From positions 36,619 through 100,618 of the forward strand of contig JAPYOP010000006.1 of the NCBI GenBank assembly GCA_029938115.1: a DNA stretch of 64,000 nt. The letters are read 5' to 3'. The position numbers were made by a program, and so were the translations under genes. Under the pieces are notes generated by a model. It searched no databases. It saw only the letters and a list, made by a program, of their open reading frames with translations, and was not told the origin of the DNA. The DNA is from Colwellia sp. GTDB lineage: Bacteria; Pseudomonadota; Gammaproteobacteria; Enterobacterales; Alteromonadaceae. This document shows, one piece after another, positions 26,633 to 35,390 of the stretch (position 1 is its first letter; every line of letters begins with the position of its first letter).

Positions 26633-27454
26633 TTATGATTTGGTTAAATAGCTCTTGATCACTTCTCGATAATTTCTACTTACTTTTATTTTATCGTATT
26701 CACCAAGTTGCAGGAAGTATTCCCCTTTAGTGTGTGGAATAACTTTTTGGATAAAATTTAAGTTTACTATGGTAGAACGATGTATCTGTTTAAATATAGA
26801 TGGGTCTAAATCTTGAAGCAAACTTTTCAAGGTACACCGTTTAATATGAGTAACCCCCCTTACGTGCAGGCATGAATAATCACCCGCAGCATCAACCCAT
26901 TCAATTTCGCTTTGTTTCAATAAGGTAATCTCATCTCTACCTTTTATGGCTATTTTTTGTTCTAGCTGGGGACTGTTGTGTACTATAGGAACGAAAGGTT
27001 GTTCAGCTTGCTCTGCATTTACTTCTATTTTATTTATTGTTTCAATGGCACTGATGATGTTTGATTTATTATGAATATCCTCTTTTTTATTGAAACGCTC
27101 AATAGCTCGATGAATGGCTCTATGAACCTGTTCTTCTTCAATGGGTTTTAGTATGTAATCCACGGCGTGCACATCAAAAGCGTGCAGCGCATATTGTTCA
27201 TAGGCAGTAGCGAATATCACCAATGGAACCATGTCGGTTTGAATGTTTTTAATCACATTAAAACCGTCTATGCCTGGCATTCGAATATCAAGAAAAATCA
27301 AGTCTGGCGCTAAATCTAATATTGCCTTAATTGCTTCTCTACCATTTTTACATTCGGCAATCACGTCGATTTCGGAAAATATTTTTAATTTTGAGCGTAA
27401 GAGACTAAGTGCTAACGGTTCATCATCAACTAAAATGGTCCTTAATTTAGTCAT
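26633..27454 (-). CDS. LytTR-family response regulator
   Basis: The receiver domain occupies residues ~5-120, with the acidic pocket VDDEP and phospho-acceptor Asp56 in LIFLDIRMPG, and the conserved Thr/Ala-Lys switch in FATAYEQYALHAF and YILKPIEEE. Residues ~170-272 are a LytTR DNA-binding domain (RDEITLLKQSEIEWVDAAG, FKQIHRSTIVNLNFI). Its start overlaps the stop of the kinase gene in ATGA fashion, so the pair is co-translated. It likely controls genes of the glucan region or a nearby transporter, but no direct LytTR repeat site was identified. Confidence 0.92.
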   Translation of the reverse strand: MTKLRTILVDDEPLALSLLRSKLKIFSEIDVIAECKNGREAIKAILDLAPDLIFLDIRMPGIDGFNVIKNIQTDMVPLVIFATAYEQYALHAFDVHAVDYILKPIEEEQVHRAIHRAIERFNKKEDIHNKSNIISAIETINKIEVNAEQAEQPFVPIVHNSPQLEQKIAIKGRDEITLLKQSEIEWVDAAGDYSCLHVRGVTHIKRCTLKSLLQDLDPSIFKQIHRSTIVNLNFIQKVIPHTKGEYFLQLGEYDKIKVSRNYREVIKSYLTKS

Positions 27455-28644
27455 ATCAATAACTCCTGCACTTTGTCCTCTTGCAGTTTGATAGCACCCA
27501 TCTCTTTATGATCGTACGGGATATTAATCGTAGTTTTTAAAGCGCCTGAAGGCAATACTTGCATATTAAAGGTATAATTATTTGGGTAAATCACTCCTAA
27601 TCTTTCATTGGTGTTGCGTAAACCCACCCCTTTACACTGAAAGTTGTCAAATACCCGTTTATTAATTTTTTCACCAGAGCCAGTATCGCTTAATTCCAAA
27701 ATGAGCCTATTTTGAACAATCTTGGCTCTTATCTTTATAGTGCCGCCATTTTCATTTTTTGCAATGACATGTTTCATCGAGTTCTCAACTATTGGTTGTA
27801 ATAACAGGCTAGGTATTTTGGCTTTTTCGGCTTGCTCTTCAATGATAAAGTCGAATGTTAATCGTTCACCGAAACGGACCTTTTCAATGTCCATAAAAAG
27901 ATTTAGGATGTTTATTTCTTCTGTTAAATTGATCATTGAGTCGGGATTGTTCTCTAATGAAAAACGTAAAAACTTACTCAATTGTATGGTCATCTTTTGC
28001 GCTATTTGATGTTCACGTGATTCTATCAATGAATTAATAGAATTGAGGGTGTTATACAAAAAATGAGGATTAAGCTGATAACGCAACATCTTTATTTGTG
28101 CTTCTTTGGCGATAGATTGTGCTTTTACCCTTTTTAGTTGTTCTTCCTGAGTTTTAGCTTGAGCTTTTAGCATGGCACTGTGTTCAAATTTCAGCAAGTT
28201 GTAATACATAGTCAAATAAAATAAGCCAATCCAACAGAAAAAAATAAAAATACTACCAAAATACCAACCGCCAAAATCAGCCCAGACATTTTGTTCTTTA
28301 GTCATTATGATAAACGTTTTAACTCGAATAAGGGTCCATACAAATGAGACGATAAGGGCTAAAACAATGCTGGAGGATATTCGTATTGCCACTGATTTTG
28401 GCCATAACTGAACCAGTATCCAGTATAAAGGTAAGGTAAGAAGAAGCCCCACAAAGGCTTGTAAGAACACGTGACCAATATATGACCAATTTCCTTGATC
28501 GTACCAAAGCGTTAACGTAAATAGGCTGATCAGACATAGAAAAAGCCAAAACCCTAACTGCATAGTCCAGAATTGAGACACTGGTTTTTCAAAAATAAGT
28601 TTGAGTTTTACTTGTGTTGTCGTATCAAACACATTCTTCTCCAT
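27451..28644 (-). CDS. LytS-type sensor histidine kinase
   Basis: Four hydrophobic segments occupy residues ~28-150 (LGFWLFLCLISLFTLTLW and others), followed by a short coiled coil. Then comes the His_kinase (LytS) domain, with the phospho-acceptor His194 in QLNPHFLYNTLNSI and an ATPase domain with VENSMKHVI and SDTGSGEKINK. No separate sensing domain is recognisable, so stimuli are probably read through the membrane part. It forms an overlapping two-gene unit with the LytTR regulator and lies 114 bases downstream of the second GH17 gene, possibly as the end of the phosphorylase operon. Confidence 0.9.
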   Translation of the reverse strand: MEKNVFDTTTQVKLKLIFEKPVSQFWTMQLGFWLFLCLISLFTLTLWYDQGNWSYIGHVFLQAFVGLLLTLPLYWILVQLWPKSVAIRISSSIVLALIVSFVWTLIRVKTFIIMTKEQNVWADFGGWYFGSIFIFFCWIGLFYLTMYYNLLKFEHSAMLKAQAKTQEEQLKRVKAQSIAKEAQIKMLRYQLNPHFLYNTLNSINSLIESREHQIAQKMTIQLSKFLRFSLENNPDSMINLTEEINILNLFMDIEKVRFGERLTFDFIIEEQAEKAKIPSLLLQPIVENSMKHVIAKNENGGTIKIRAKIVQNRLILELSDTGSGEKINKRVFDNFQCKGVGLRNTNERLGVIYPNNYTFNMQVLPSGALKTTINIPYDHKEMGAIKLQEDKVQELLI

Positions 28645-28758
28645 AAAATCTATCAGTTATTATATTCTTTTATATTATAGCCGAATCTATTCTGCAATCT
28701 TTTAAAGAGGGATGTGTTCGATATCGTGCCAAATCGAAGGGGTTTGATTAAGGTGTCA

Positions 28759-29718
28759 TCAGGCCACGTCTACCAAAAGAGATTTAGCTTTGTCTAAAGA
28801 ATCATTACTAACGTTTAACTTTTGCATCACGAGTTTCGGAGTTCTATCAACCTTGAATAATCCCCAGTGTTTCTCTGGCTCCTGTGGGTGAGCAGAGCCT
28901 TTCCAGGGTTCATCAAAAGCTTCGAAGACAAAAGTAAGGATTTTTTCTTGGTTAGTCCATTCGAGTAGTTGAGCATAATAGGTCGCTTGTAACTCTTCCG
29001 AGGCATTCCAGGTTTCAATTCCTCGTCCGTTAGATGCCGTAGTCCAGCCAGCTTCAGTGATCACTACAGGCTTGTCAGGGTAGTGATTTGAAACAGAATA
29101 GTAATTTTGTTTGGTATATTCGAGAGCATCTTCCATAGTTCTATACTCCCAGGCGGGATAGGTGTGTATTGATATAAAATCTAATTCAGCTACTAAAGGC
29201 GCTAATTTATATGTCCATGGAACATAGTTCTCACAAAAGGTAACGGGTTGCTTGATATTACTTTTAATTAATCGAACATAAGCGGTTAAACTGTCTACGG
29301 ACACCATGTGATCGGTCCATTCGACACTGGCTTCATTACCTACTGAAACCGACATTACAATGTCAGGATATTGTTGGGATAATACCATTAACTTATCAAT
29401 TTGTTCGCAGTTTGCTCTTCTGTTATTGGCCAAGGTTTCTTCACTAAACTCCGCCCCCCATGGGCATTGTGGATTCGACATCTCTGCTGCCATGTCAACG
29501 CCAAGCATAATTTTAAAATCTAGTGCTTCTTTGTTAATTACATCTAGTACTATTTCGGCATGAGGTCCGCAATCGTATAGTCTAAGAAACTTCCAGTTAC
29601 TTGATAAGATGAGCAGATCTTCTTTAATTTCTTCATAACTTGGATAAATCCCTTCTCTTGGGTTTTGCCCTTCTCTATATCCGGAATAACAAATTGCGTT
29701 ACCGTGTTCTATGTTCAT
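28759..29718 (-). CDS. GH17-family glucan hydrolase or transglycosylase, cytoplasmic
   Basis: The 319-residue barrel has no signal peptide, so it should be cytoplasmic. GH17 residues are evident: acid/base Glu129 in VMSVSVGNEASVEW and nucleophile Glu222 in KPVVITEAGWTTASNG, plus DFISIHTYPAW and FVFEAFDEPWKG. GH17 enzymes act on beta-1,3-glucan either by hydrolysis or by transfer. It follows a second GH17 by 41 bases and lies in the phosphorylase operon, which points to trimming or rearranging imported laminari-oligosaccharides. The two GH17 copies are strongly diverged, so their activities probably differ. Confidence 0.85.
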   Translation of the reverse strand: MNIEHGNAICYSGYREGQNPREGIYPSYEEIKEDLLILSSNWKFLRLYDCGPHAEIVLDVINKEALDFKIMLGVDMAAEMSNPQCPWGAEFSEETLANNRRANCEQIDKLMVLSQQYPDIVMSVSVGNEASVEWTDHMVSVDSLTAYVRLIKSNIKQPVTFCENYVPWTYKLAPLVAELDFISIHTYPAWEYRTMEDALEYTKQNYYSVSNHYPDKPVVITEAGWTTASNGRGIETWNASEELQATYYAQLLEWTNQEKILTFVFEAFDEPWKGSAHPQEPEKHWGLFKVDRTPKLVMQKLNVSNDSLDKAKSLLVDVA

Positions 29719-29759
29719 TTAATCCAACCTTTTTATAATTATATGATTTTGTGTATGAT

Positions 29760-30653
29760 TCAGGTGTTTACATATTTTAATTTGCCATTTTTGTCCCATA
29801 TTCCCCAATAGGCTCCGACATCACCCTCATCTTCTACTTTCCACGTTTCGTCAAAAGAAGAAAAATAAAATATCTCAATGCCTTCTTCCTCAGCCCAGCG
29901 ATAGGTGTTTATAAAATATTTTAAGGCATTCTCATCTGATGGAATGGCACCTCTTTCTGCTGTTCCTACGTTTGGCCAACCGGTTTCGGTAATTATTACT
30001 TCCTTGCCTTTTCCTGCCTTCATAGCACGACGATGCATATCTTTCATATATAGTAAAGAGTATTCAGCAGGGCATCCCTCCCAAAAAGGGTAACAATTGG
30101 CCAAAATAACGTCACAAGCATCAACTACGCGAGGATGATCTTCAAACTCATAATATGCATCAACATAACCGACCTTTATGTCTGGTAAAGCCTGTTTTGC
30201 ACGATTGATATATTCAATTAGTTCGTCTTCGGATAAGTCGTTTCTAAGTAGGACTTCATTTCCTACGGCTAGAATATTGACATGGCCAGCCTTGGCAATG
30301 CTAATGGCGTTAGCGAGCTCTTTTTCATTATTCTCCCGATTGCCATTTAACCAAACGCCCACCATGGTTTTTAGGCCGTTGTCATGGGCTATTTTGGGAA
30401 TGAGTTCATTACCTTCGGTACAGGAAAATGAACGGATCCAATTTACATTAGATTTAATCAGTTGTAGTCGTTCGCTTATTTGAACGGTACTTATTTGCGT
30501 TCCTGGTCCTTGCCCTTCGACATAGGGACTAAATGAAATGCCATGGATTTTTTCTGACAAAATATTGCCAGCAATTACTTGTAACTGTTCTTTATTCAGT
30601 TTAGAAAAATTAACCCCGGCCAAAGACATATATTTATTGTATTTATTTGACAA
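29760..30653 (-). CDS. GH17-family beta-1,3-glucan-active enzyme, cytoplasmic
   Basis: The 297-residue protein begins without any export signal. Barrel signatures are GISFSPYVEGQGPGTQIS, VNWIRSFSCTEGN, the acid/base Glu133 in ILAVGNEVLLRNDL, and nucleophile Glu223 in VIITETGWPNVG, followed by FYFSSFDETWKVE. This is the more canonical of the two GH17 proteins and resembles the glucan-branch GH17 group of Proteobacteria. It is 107 bases downstream of the phosphorylase gene and should be co-transcribed with it. Expected substrates are laminari-oligosaccharides inside the cell. Confidence 0.88.
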   Translation of the reverse strand: MSNKYNKYMSLAGVNFSKLNKEQLQVIAGNILSEKIHGISFSPYVEGQGPGTQISTVQISERLQLIKSNVNWIRSFSCTEGNELIPKIAHDNGLKTMVGVWLNGNRENNEKELANAISIAKAGHVNILAVGNEVLLRNDLSEDELIEYINRAKQALPDIKVGYVDAYYEFEDHPRVVDACDVILANCYPFWEGCPAEYSLLYMKDMHRRAMKAGKGKEVIITETGWPNVGTAERGAIPSDENALKYFINTYRWAEEEGIEIFYFSSFDETWKVEDEGDVGAYWGIWDKNGKLKYVNT

Positions 30654-30760
30654 CTTAATCTCCTGATCATTATTTTATTCAATTGTTCTTATAGATGTCC
30701 CTAATAAAATGGCGCAGGACCATGCCATTCACCATTGTAAAAGGAAGCATACATTCGCCT

Positions 30761-33700
30761 TTATTTTTCTTGGTATAATTGCTTACTTGATAATGTCAAT
30801 GTCAGTTGTTTGATCTTACCATTGCGTAAAAATAGGTCCGCACTCTTATTAACAGGAAGTTCCAAAAGGCTGAAGTCCTGTTGTGTTTTATTGTTCAAAG
30901 TGATGGTTAAGTTGGATTCAGCCTCGTCATCAAGAATATAAACCACAGGAACCTGGCACCAAGTAAAGGCTAAACTAGCTTTAGGAATAATTAACTCTTG
31001 CCATTGATTATTGACATCGACATAACTGAATAACCTTGCTTTGGTCAAAAATTCACGACGTCGTAGTAGATTCGGCTGAAATAGCACCGTTCCGCTATTG
31101 ACTCTTATGCCTAATTCACCGAACCGAGTGATTATTTCTTCTTTAACTTGACCTGTCATTCCAGGTTGTTGAGCCCCAGCATGCTTTGGCGTATGGGAAT
31201 AGGGATCTATTGGAAATGATCCATACTCTTCAGGTGTTTTGTTAAAGCCTAGGCCTTCTCGTACTCGGTAATAGAAGTGTGCTAGGCGTTGAATACTTGC
31301 TTTATCTTCATCTTGATCGAGTGCCACAAAGTAATTTTCTTGCACGACAAGCAGTAGTTTAGCAACCATATGCCAATAGATGCAGCCCAGACCTTCAAAG
31401 CCAAACATGCCACCGGATCGCCCCGTGAAAGCTTTATGGTTGAATACTTGTTCGTAAATATCTAAAAGCAGTGGTTGCTGGTTTGAGGTATCAGCGTATT
31501 GTTCAGACAATTGTTGCAATTGGTTAATAAGATCGCCTGAGTTCGTTAGTTGGGCATTAAAACGGAAAACACCATCAGTATCTTGCAAAATGATGCGTTC
31601 ATCTTTTCGTGCTAGCATTTCCCCTAATAATGAAGATGATTTTACTTGTTCGACACTCAGCTGGTTTTTTTCTAAAAAGTTAGGTAAATGTCTGTCGGGG
31701 TAAAGCATGAAACTATGTTGATCTGTACGATAAATATCACTGTCAAAAAGCGCTTCCAGGACTGCCACTGATTGTTTAGGTGAAAATACACCAGCACTAA
31801 GTGCTGCAACCTGCCCCTCTAACATGGGATACAAGTTTTCAATACCAACACTCTTGCTTTTAATATCAATTAAATTATAGGCGTTGTATAAACCATCAGG
31901 TCTCTGATTGGTGCTAATAGAATAATCAATGGCAGCTAACGCATCGTTTAGCATGGAATTGATCAGTGTGAGTGGGGTATCAATTTTCCCGCTGAACTTC
32001 CCTTGTGAATAAACTTTCTGCCGGTAGCGACTTGACGCTTGCCCAAGTGCTTCTAAACTATTGAAGCGCATATCATCAGTAAATATATTGCCATTTATAA
32101 TAGATCGTACTTTACTCAATTCCTCTGCGGTTTCACTAAGCCATTGACTCACTTCGTTAGAAAGAAATATAGATGAGGTTTCTTTAGTAAGCAGGTTTTG
32201 TAAAAAGCTAATATATCGACGTACGTAATAAAGAGTTACCATGGAGAGCCCTTGGCCAACCAATGCGTTGTTCGCGTCGTTCCATTCTGGTCGCTGGGTG
32301 TTTAACCAGATGCCACCATTAATGACTAAATTGCCCAATTTACACAGCAAGGTTACTAACAATTTTTCCAGTAAGTTGACCTGGTATACTTCACCAATTT
32401 CATTAAGGATCAATTTACCGTCAGCACCCAAGCTGCTTACTCGTTGAGAAATTTCATCTGCTAAATCATTATCGTAGATTACTGTACTTTTGGCATTCTC
32501 TAACATGGCTTCAAAAGGCTTGATACGATAGGGCACATTGGCATAGCTGAAAATCGGCCGACGCAAAAGTTCAGAGAGATTTTCCGGGTGAAATTTGTTA
32601 GAAAGTTCTAACATCTTTTGCAAATAGATGATTTGGTGATCGCCCCAGTAGCCTATGTAACTCCATGGGTCATCTGGTTCTTCAACTTCCCAATCAATAC
32701 CTTCCTTGGTTATTCTGTAGGGATTGTAGCCATCCATTGTGGTTGCGTTGACAAATTTAACGATAATATTTTCAATAAATTCAGGATAACTGAAAGTCAA
32801 TGCTTCCCAGTTCTGGAAAATATCACGCCAGTTACCTTGATAAGTAAGTAAACGATTATTGTTTTCATCAATAAGTTTTATCGCAAATTGATTCCATGGT
32901 CGACTGGGATCACCATGTCGACGTCCGAAAGAAATAGGTAAATACTCGTAACAAAGTCTTTCTAATTGCGGATCGTTTTGTTGTTTTATTGTTTCTAGCA
33001 GCCGAGTGAAGTGCTGCCGTTTGGGTAAATCATCAAATAATGATTGATGTCGAATAAATACGTCGGTATTGAAAAGTTTGATTGTTTTTGAGAAATCTTG
33101 AGCATTAATGTGATATTGATCATCAAAAGCACCACCACGTAAGATGTTGAATAATACATTGGCATAATGATGCCCAGAAACATTTTCTTCGTTTGTTAAT
33201 TGAAAAGCATCTCCACCAGCCATAATCCGAGATAGTTCATCTGAACCATTATCAATAGATTTGATAATGGATGCCTCTATCTGGTTAGGGCTAGCCAGTT
33301 TATTTCGTAATGCAACAGCTTGGCCCTGACTTTGTTCAATGTTGGCCACCAGTTTCCATTTTTTAGACTCATTTGCGGTCAATTCCAACTCTACATTTAC
33401 AAAGTAAGCTCCTCGAACGCCACGTTTATTCACCTCTGTTTTAAGCGACGCACCAGTACGAAAATCATTTAATTGCTCAGATGAAAGTAAAGTTTTTGGA
33501 TTATCTAATCCCAAGCAAAATACCGTGTTTGTTTTTAACGATTCACATGGCTCTGCTCTATCGGTAATGCCGGAATATAAAGTGTAAAATGCCAACCTCG
33601 TAGCTTGATCAAGTTCATTCCATTTATAGGCATCAACTAAATTACTGGAGTTTGTTTGCGTAAATCTAGGAGTATTAGCTGGGAGAATATTCTGAAGACC

Positions 33701-34210
33701 ATCAATTAAATCAAACGAAACGGTTTGATTTGATAAATTACTCAATTCACATTGGCGGACAAAACCATATTTTTCACAGGTCAGCCAGGTGTAGCGAAAA
33801 GATAGCTGTAACTCATGATTAATTTCTTCAAAGCACAGTTTGTTACCTAACAAGTTTTTGTACAAATTCCGTTCAATAGGATAGCGACCATCATGTTCTT
33901 TATTAAATGGTTCCCAATGATAGGTGGTACCTTCAATGTTAATACGTAATAAAGTTTTACTGCCGGTATGCAAAGCACTTTCGTGTATTTTATCGACAGT
34001 TACATAGGGGAATAGGGCAGTTTCAGGCGATACTCTACCTGCGGTTAATCCACCGGTTGAGGAAATAAACAACCAATGATCACTGTTGGAGATAACACTA
34101 ACAAAGAAAGGCATCAATTTGTCCATGTTGCCTATGGCATAAAAGCGTTCATGCTCAAGGGTAATAAATTTCCCGGTAATTTGATTGTCATTTTTACTTA
34201 AATTATTCAT
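30761..34210 (-). CDS. Large beta-1,3-glucan phosphorylase (GH149/GH94-like)
   Basis: The 1149-residue protein has no signal peptide. Its layout is that of inverting glycoside phosphorylases: N-terminal beta-sandwich (FYAIGNMDKLMPFFVSVIS, FISSTGGLTAGRV), a helical linker, and an (alpha/alpha)6 barrel with FGRRHGDPSRPWNQFAIKL and DPWSYIGYWGDHQIIYLQK. Asp524 in the latter is the likely general acid. The length exceeds classic GH94 cellobiose phosphorylases (~800) and fits the GH149 laminarin phosphorylases, though GH94 or GH161 remain possible. It would split beta-1,3-oligoglucosides with phosphate to glucose-1-phosphate. It leads an operon with two GH17 genes, and a perfect LacI-type operator lies 260 bases upstream. 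Confidence 0.82.
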   Translation of the reverse strand: MNNLSKNDNQITGKFITLEHERFYAIGNMDKLMPFFVSVISNSDHWLFISSTGGLTAGRVSPETALFPYVTVDKIHESALHTGSKTLLRINIEGTTYHWEPFNKEHDGRYPIERNLYKNLLGNKLCFEEINHELQLSFRYTWLTCEKYGFVRQCELSNLSNQTVSFDLIDGLQNILPANTPRFTQTNSSNLVDAYKWNELDQATRLAFYTLYSGITDRAEPCESLKTNTVFCLGLDNPKTLLSSEQLNDFRTGASLKTEVNKRGVRGAYFVNVELELTANESKKWKLVANIEQSQGQAVALRNKLASPNQIEASIIKSIDNGSDELSRIMAGGDAFQLTNEENVSGHHYANVLFNILRGGAFDDQYHINAQDFSKTIKLFNTDVFIRHQSLFDDLPKRQHFTRLLETIKQQNDPQLERLCYEYLPISFGRRHGDPSRPWNQFAIKLIDENNNRLLTYQGNWRDIFQNWEALTFSYPEFIENIIVKFVNATTMDGYNPYRITKEGIDWEVEEPDDPWSYIGYWGDHQIIYLQKMLELSNKFHPENLSELLRRPIFSYANVPYRIKPFEAMLENAKSTVIYDNDLADEISQRVSSLGADGKLILNEIGEVYQVNLLEKLLVTLLCKLGNLVINGGIWLNTQRPEWNDANNALVGQGLSMVTLYYVRRYISFLQNLLTKETSSIFLSNEVSQWLSETAEELSKVRSIINGNIFTDDMRFNSLEALGQASSRYRQKVYSQGKFSGKIDTPLTLINSMLNDALAAIDYSISTNQRPDGLYNAYNLIDIKSKSVGIENLYPMLEGQVAALSAGVFSPKQSVAVLEALFDSDIYRTDQHSFMLYPDRHLPNFLEKNQLSVEQVKSSSLLGEMLARKDERIILQDTDGVFRFNAQLTNSGDLINQLQQLSEQYADTSNQQPLLLDIYEQVFNHKAFTGRSGGMFGFEGLGCIYWHMVAKLLLVVQENYFVALDQDEDKASIQRLAHFYYRVREGLGFNKTPEEYGSFPIDPYSHTPKHAGAQQPGMTGQVKEEIITRFGELGIRVNSGTVLFQPNLLRRREFLTKARLFSYVDVNNQWQELIIPKASLAFTWCQVPVVYILDDEAESNLTITLNNKTQQDFSLLELPVNKSADLFLRNGKIKQLTLTLSSKQLYQEK

Positions 34211-34467
34211 GGTTATTCCTGCCTAAACTGAGAGGCATGTTATTGCTTATATAAATTTAGAGAACAAGTTACTGTTCTTGTTAAATCGCTGTACTGCTGG
34301 GCCAAATTCCCTTAGCAATCTTCATCCAAAATTTGCAAGTACTGATATTGCTATCACTGGAACACCAAAAACTATCCAACGTAGTACTTTGATTTCACTT
34401 GCCAACTACTCGCTCTTGCATTTGCTGGCATTCATGGTGTTGCCCTTACTCCCATTATTTTTACTTT

Positions 34468-34483
34468 CTGGAAGCGCTTCCAG
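34468..34483. promoter_or_regulatory. Perfect 16-bp LacI-type operator upstream of the phosphorylase operon
   Basis: CTGGAAGCGCTTCCAG is a perfect 16-base palindrome centred on CG. It lies 258 bases before the phosphorylase start, which is far for a repressor site, so the transcription start probably lies in the stretch 34211-34467, which contains no gene I can identify. Confidence 0.75.
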
Positions 34484-34729
34484 TCAAAGATAATAAAAAA
34501 ACAAATCAAAGTTTGTTTTCAACTTGTATTTTTAGCACATTAAATTTTATATTTCTATATTTTTTTAAGCTGTATTTTTATTTTTAATCATAAATCCGTA
34601 TGTTAAAACGTCTTATTTAGCTTTAATTACGAATGATTTTAGCTAGAGCTTATTTTATCCAATGTTCAAAATTAACTATTCGCGCCAATGCTTTGTTGAA
34701 TACTCTAACTGATGATCGTTAGCGATCAC

Positions 34730-35356
34730 TACTGCACCTGCAGCCATTTTGTTTTTGCTCTAGACTATCGCGGAAAAAAAATTATTTTTCTAAATCAGGT
34801 ATTCCAAGCAAGAACCGCCGTTGGCATACTCAAAATCGCCCTCAAAAACTAGTGATTCATCAAGTTCAATATCAAATTAATATAAAGCTCGTGTGTGACC
34901 TGATAACTAGCCACCAGAGTATGTCTTCTAGAAAGGGCCTGAAATGTAAGCTATGTGTCAGTGACCTTTTTCTAGCAACTACTTGGTGCCAAAGTAGCCA
35001 GCTTTCTCATTATCTAAGCTGATGAAGTTTTTTTATTTGAGCTATATAACGGTTAACCAAAATTAAAGGAGTAGATCCTTTAATTAAGTCAATCAAGTAT
35101 CGACCATATACAGCTTCTGTGTGCAAAATTAAGGCATAACAATTTCGACTATTCGAAAATCAATAGTCATTTCTTCTTTCTTTTGCTCGTTATGACCAGC
35201 CGCAACAATAGTATTGGCTTGATAATTTAGCTACATCATGGCTGCCAGAACTTTTTATTTAGTATCGTCTTCTACAAAAACTCTATTAGACATCGCGCGT
35301 GATACTGTGGCTAAGGATACGCTACAAAGATAAGCAACATCATAAATCGTAGCCAT
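34730..35356 (-). pseudogene. Decayed LacI-family regulator gene
   Basis: Read from ATG 35356 on the minus strand, the helix-turn-helix is unmistakable (MATIYDVAYLCSVSLATVSR), but in-frame stops follow at codons 34 and 43 and frames shift later. Further fragments match the intact LacI at 23067-24074 in order: GRYLIDLIKGSTPLILVNRY against its YLIKLCDGSIPVILINRY, LDNEKAGYFGTK then a stop then LLEKGH against YIDNELGGYMATKHLLDSGH, and IAYISGPF against VAYISGLL. About two thirds of the gene is traceable. It lies between the sugar symporter and the phosphorylase operator. A second local repressor was evidently lost. No transcript or protein of use is expected. Confidence 0.85.
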
Positions 35357-35390
35357 AATTTGCCCTTAACTTTTTCACTATCAAGCGTTT

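Noticed and set aside
31741..31770. Operator-like AAAAAGCGCTTCCAGG
   Set aside because: It is inside the phosphorylase coding region, only one arm fits the palindrome, and it is remote from any start.
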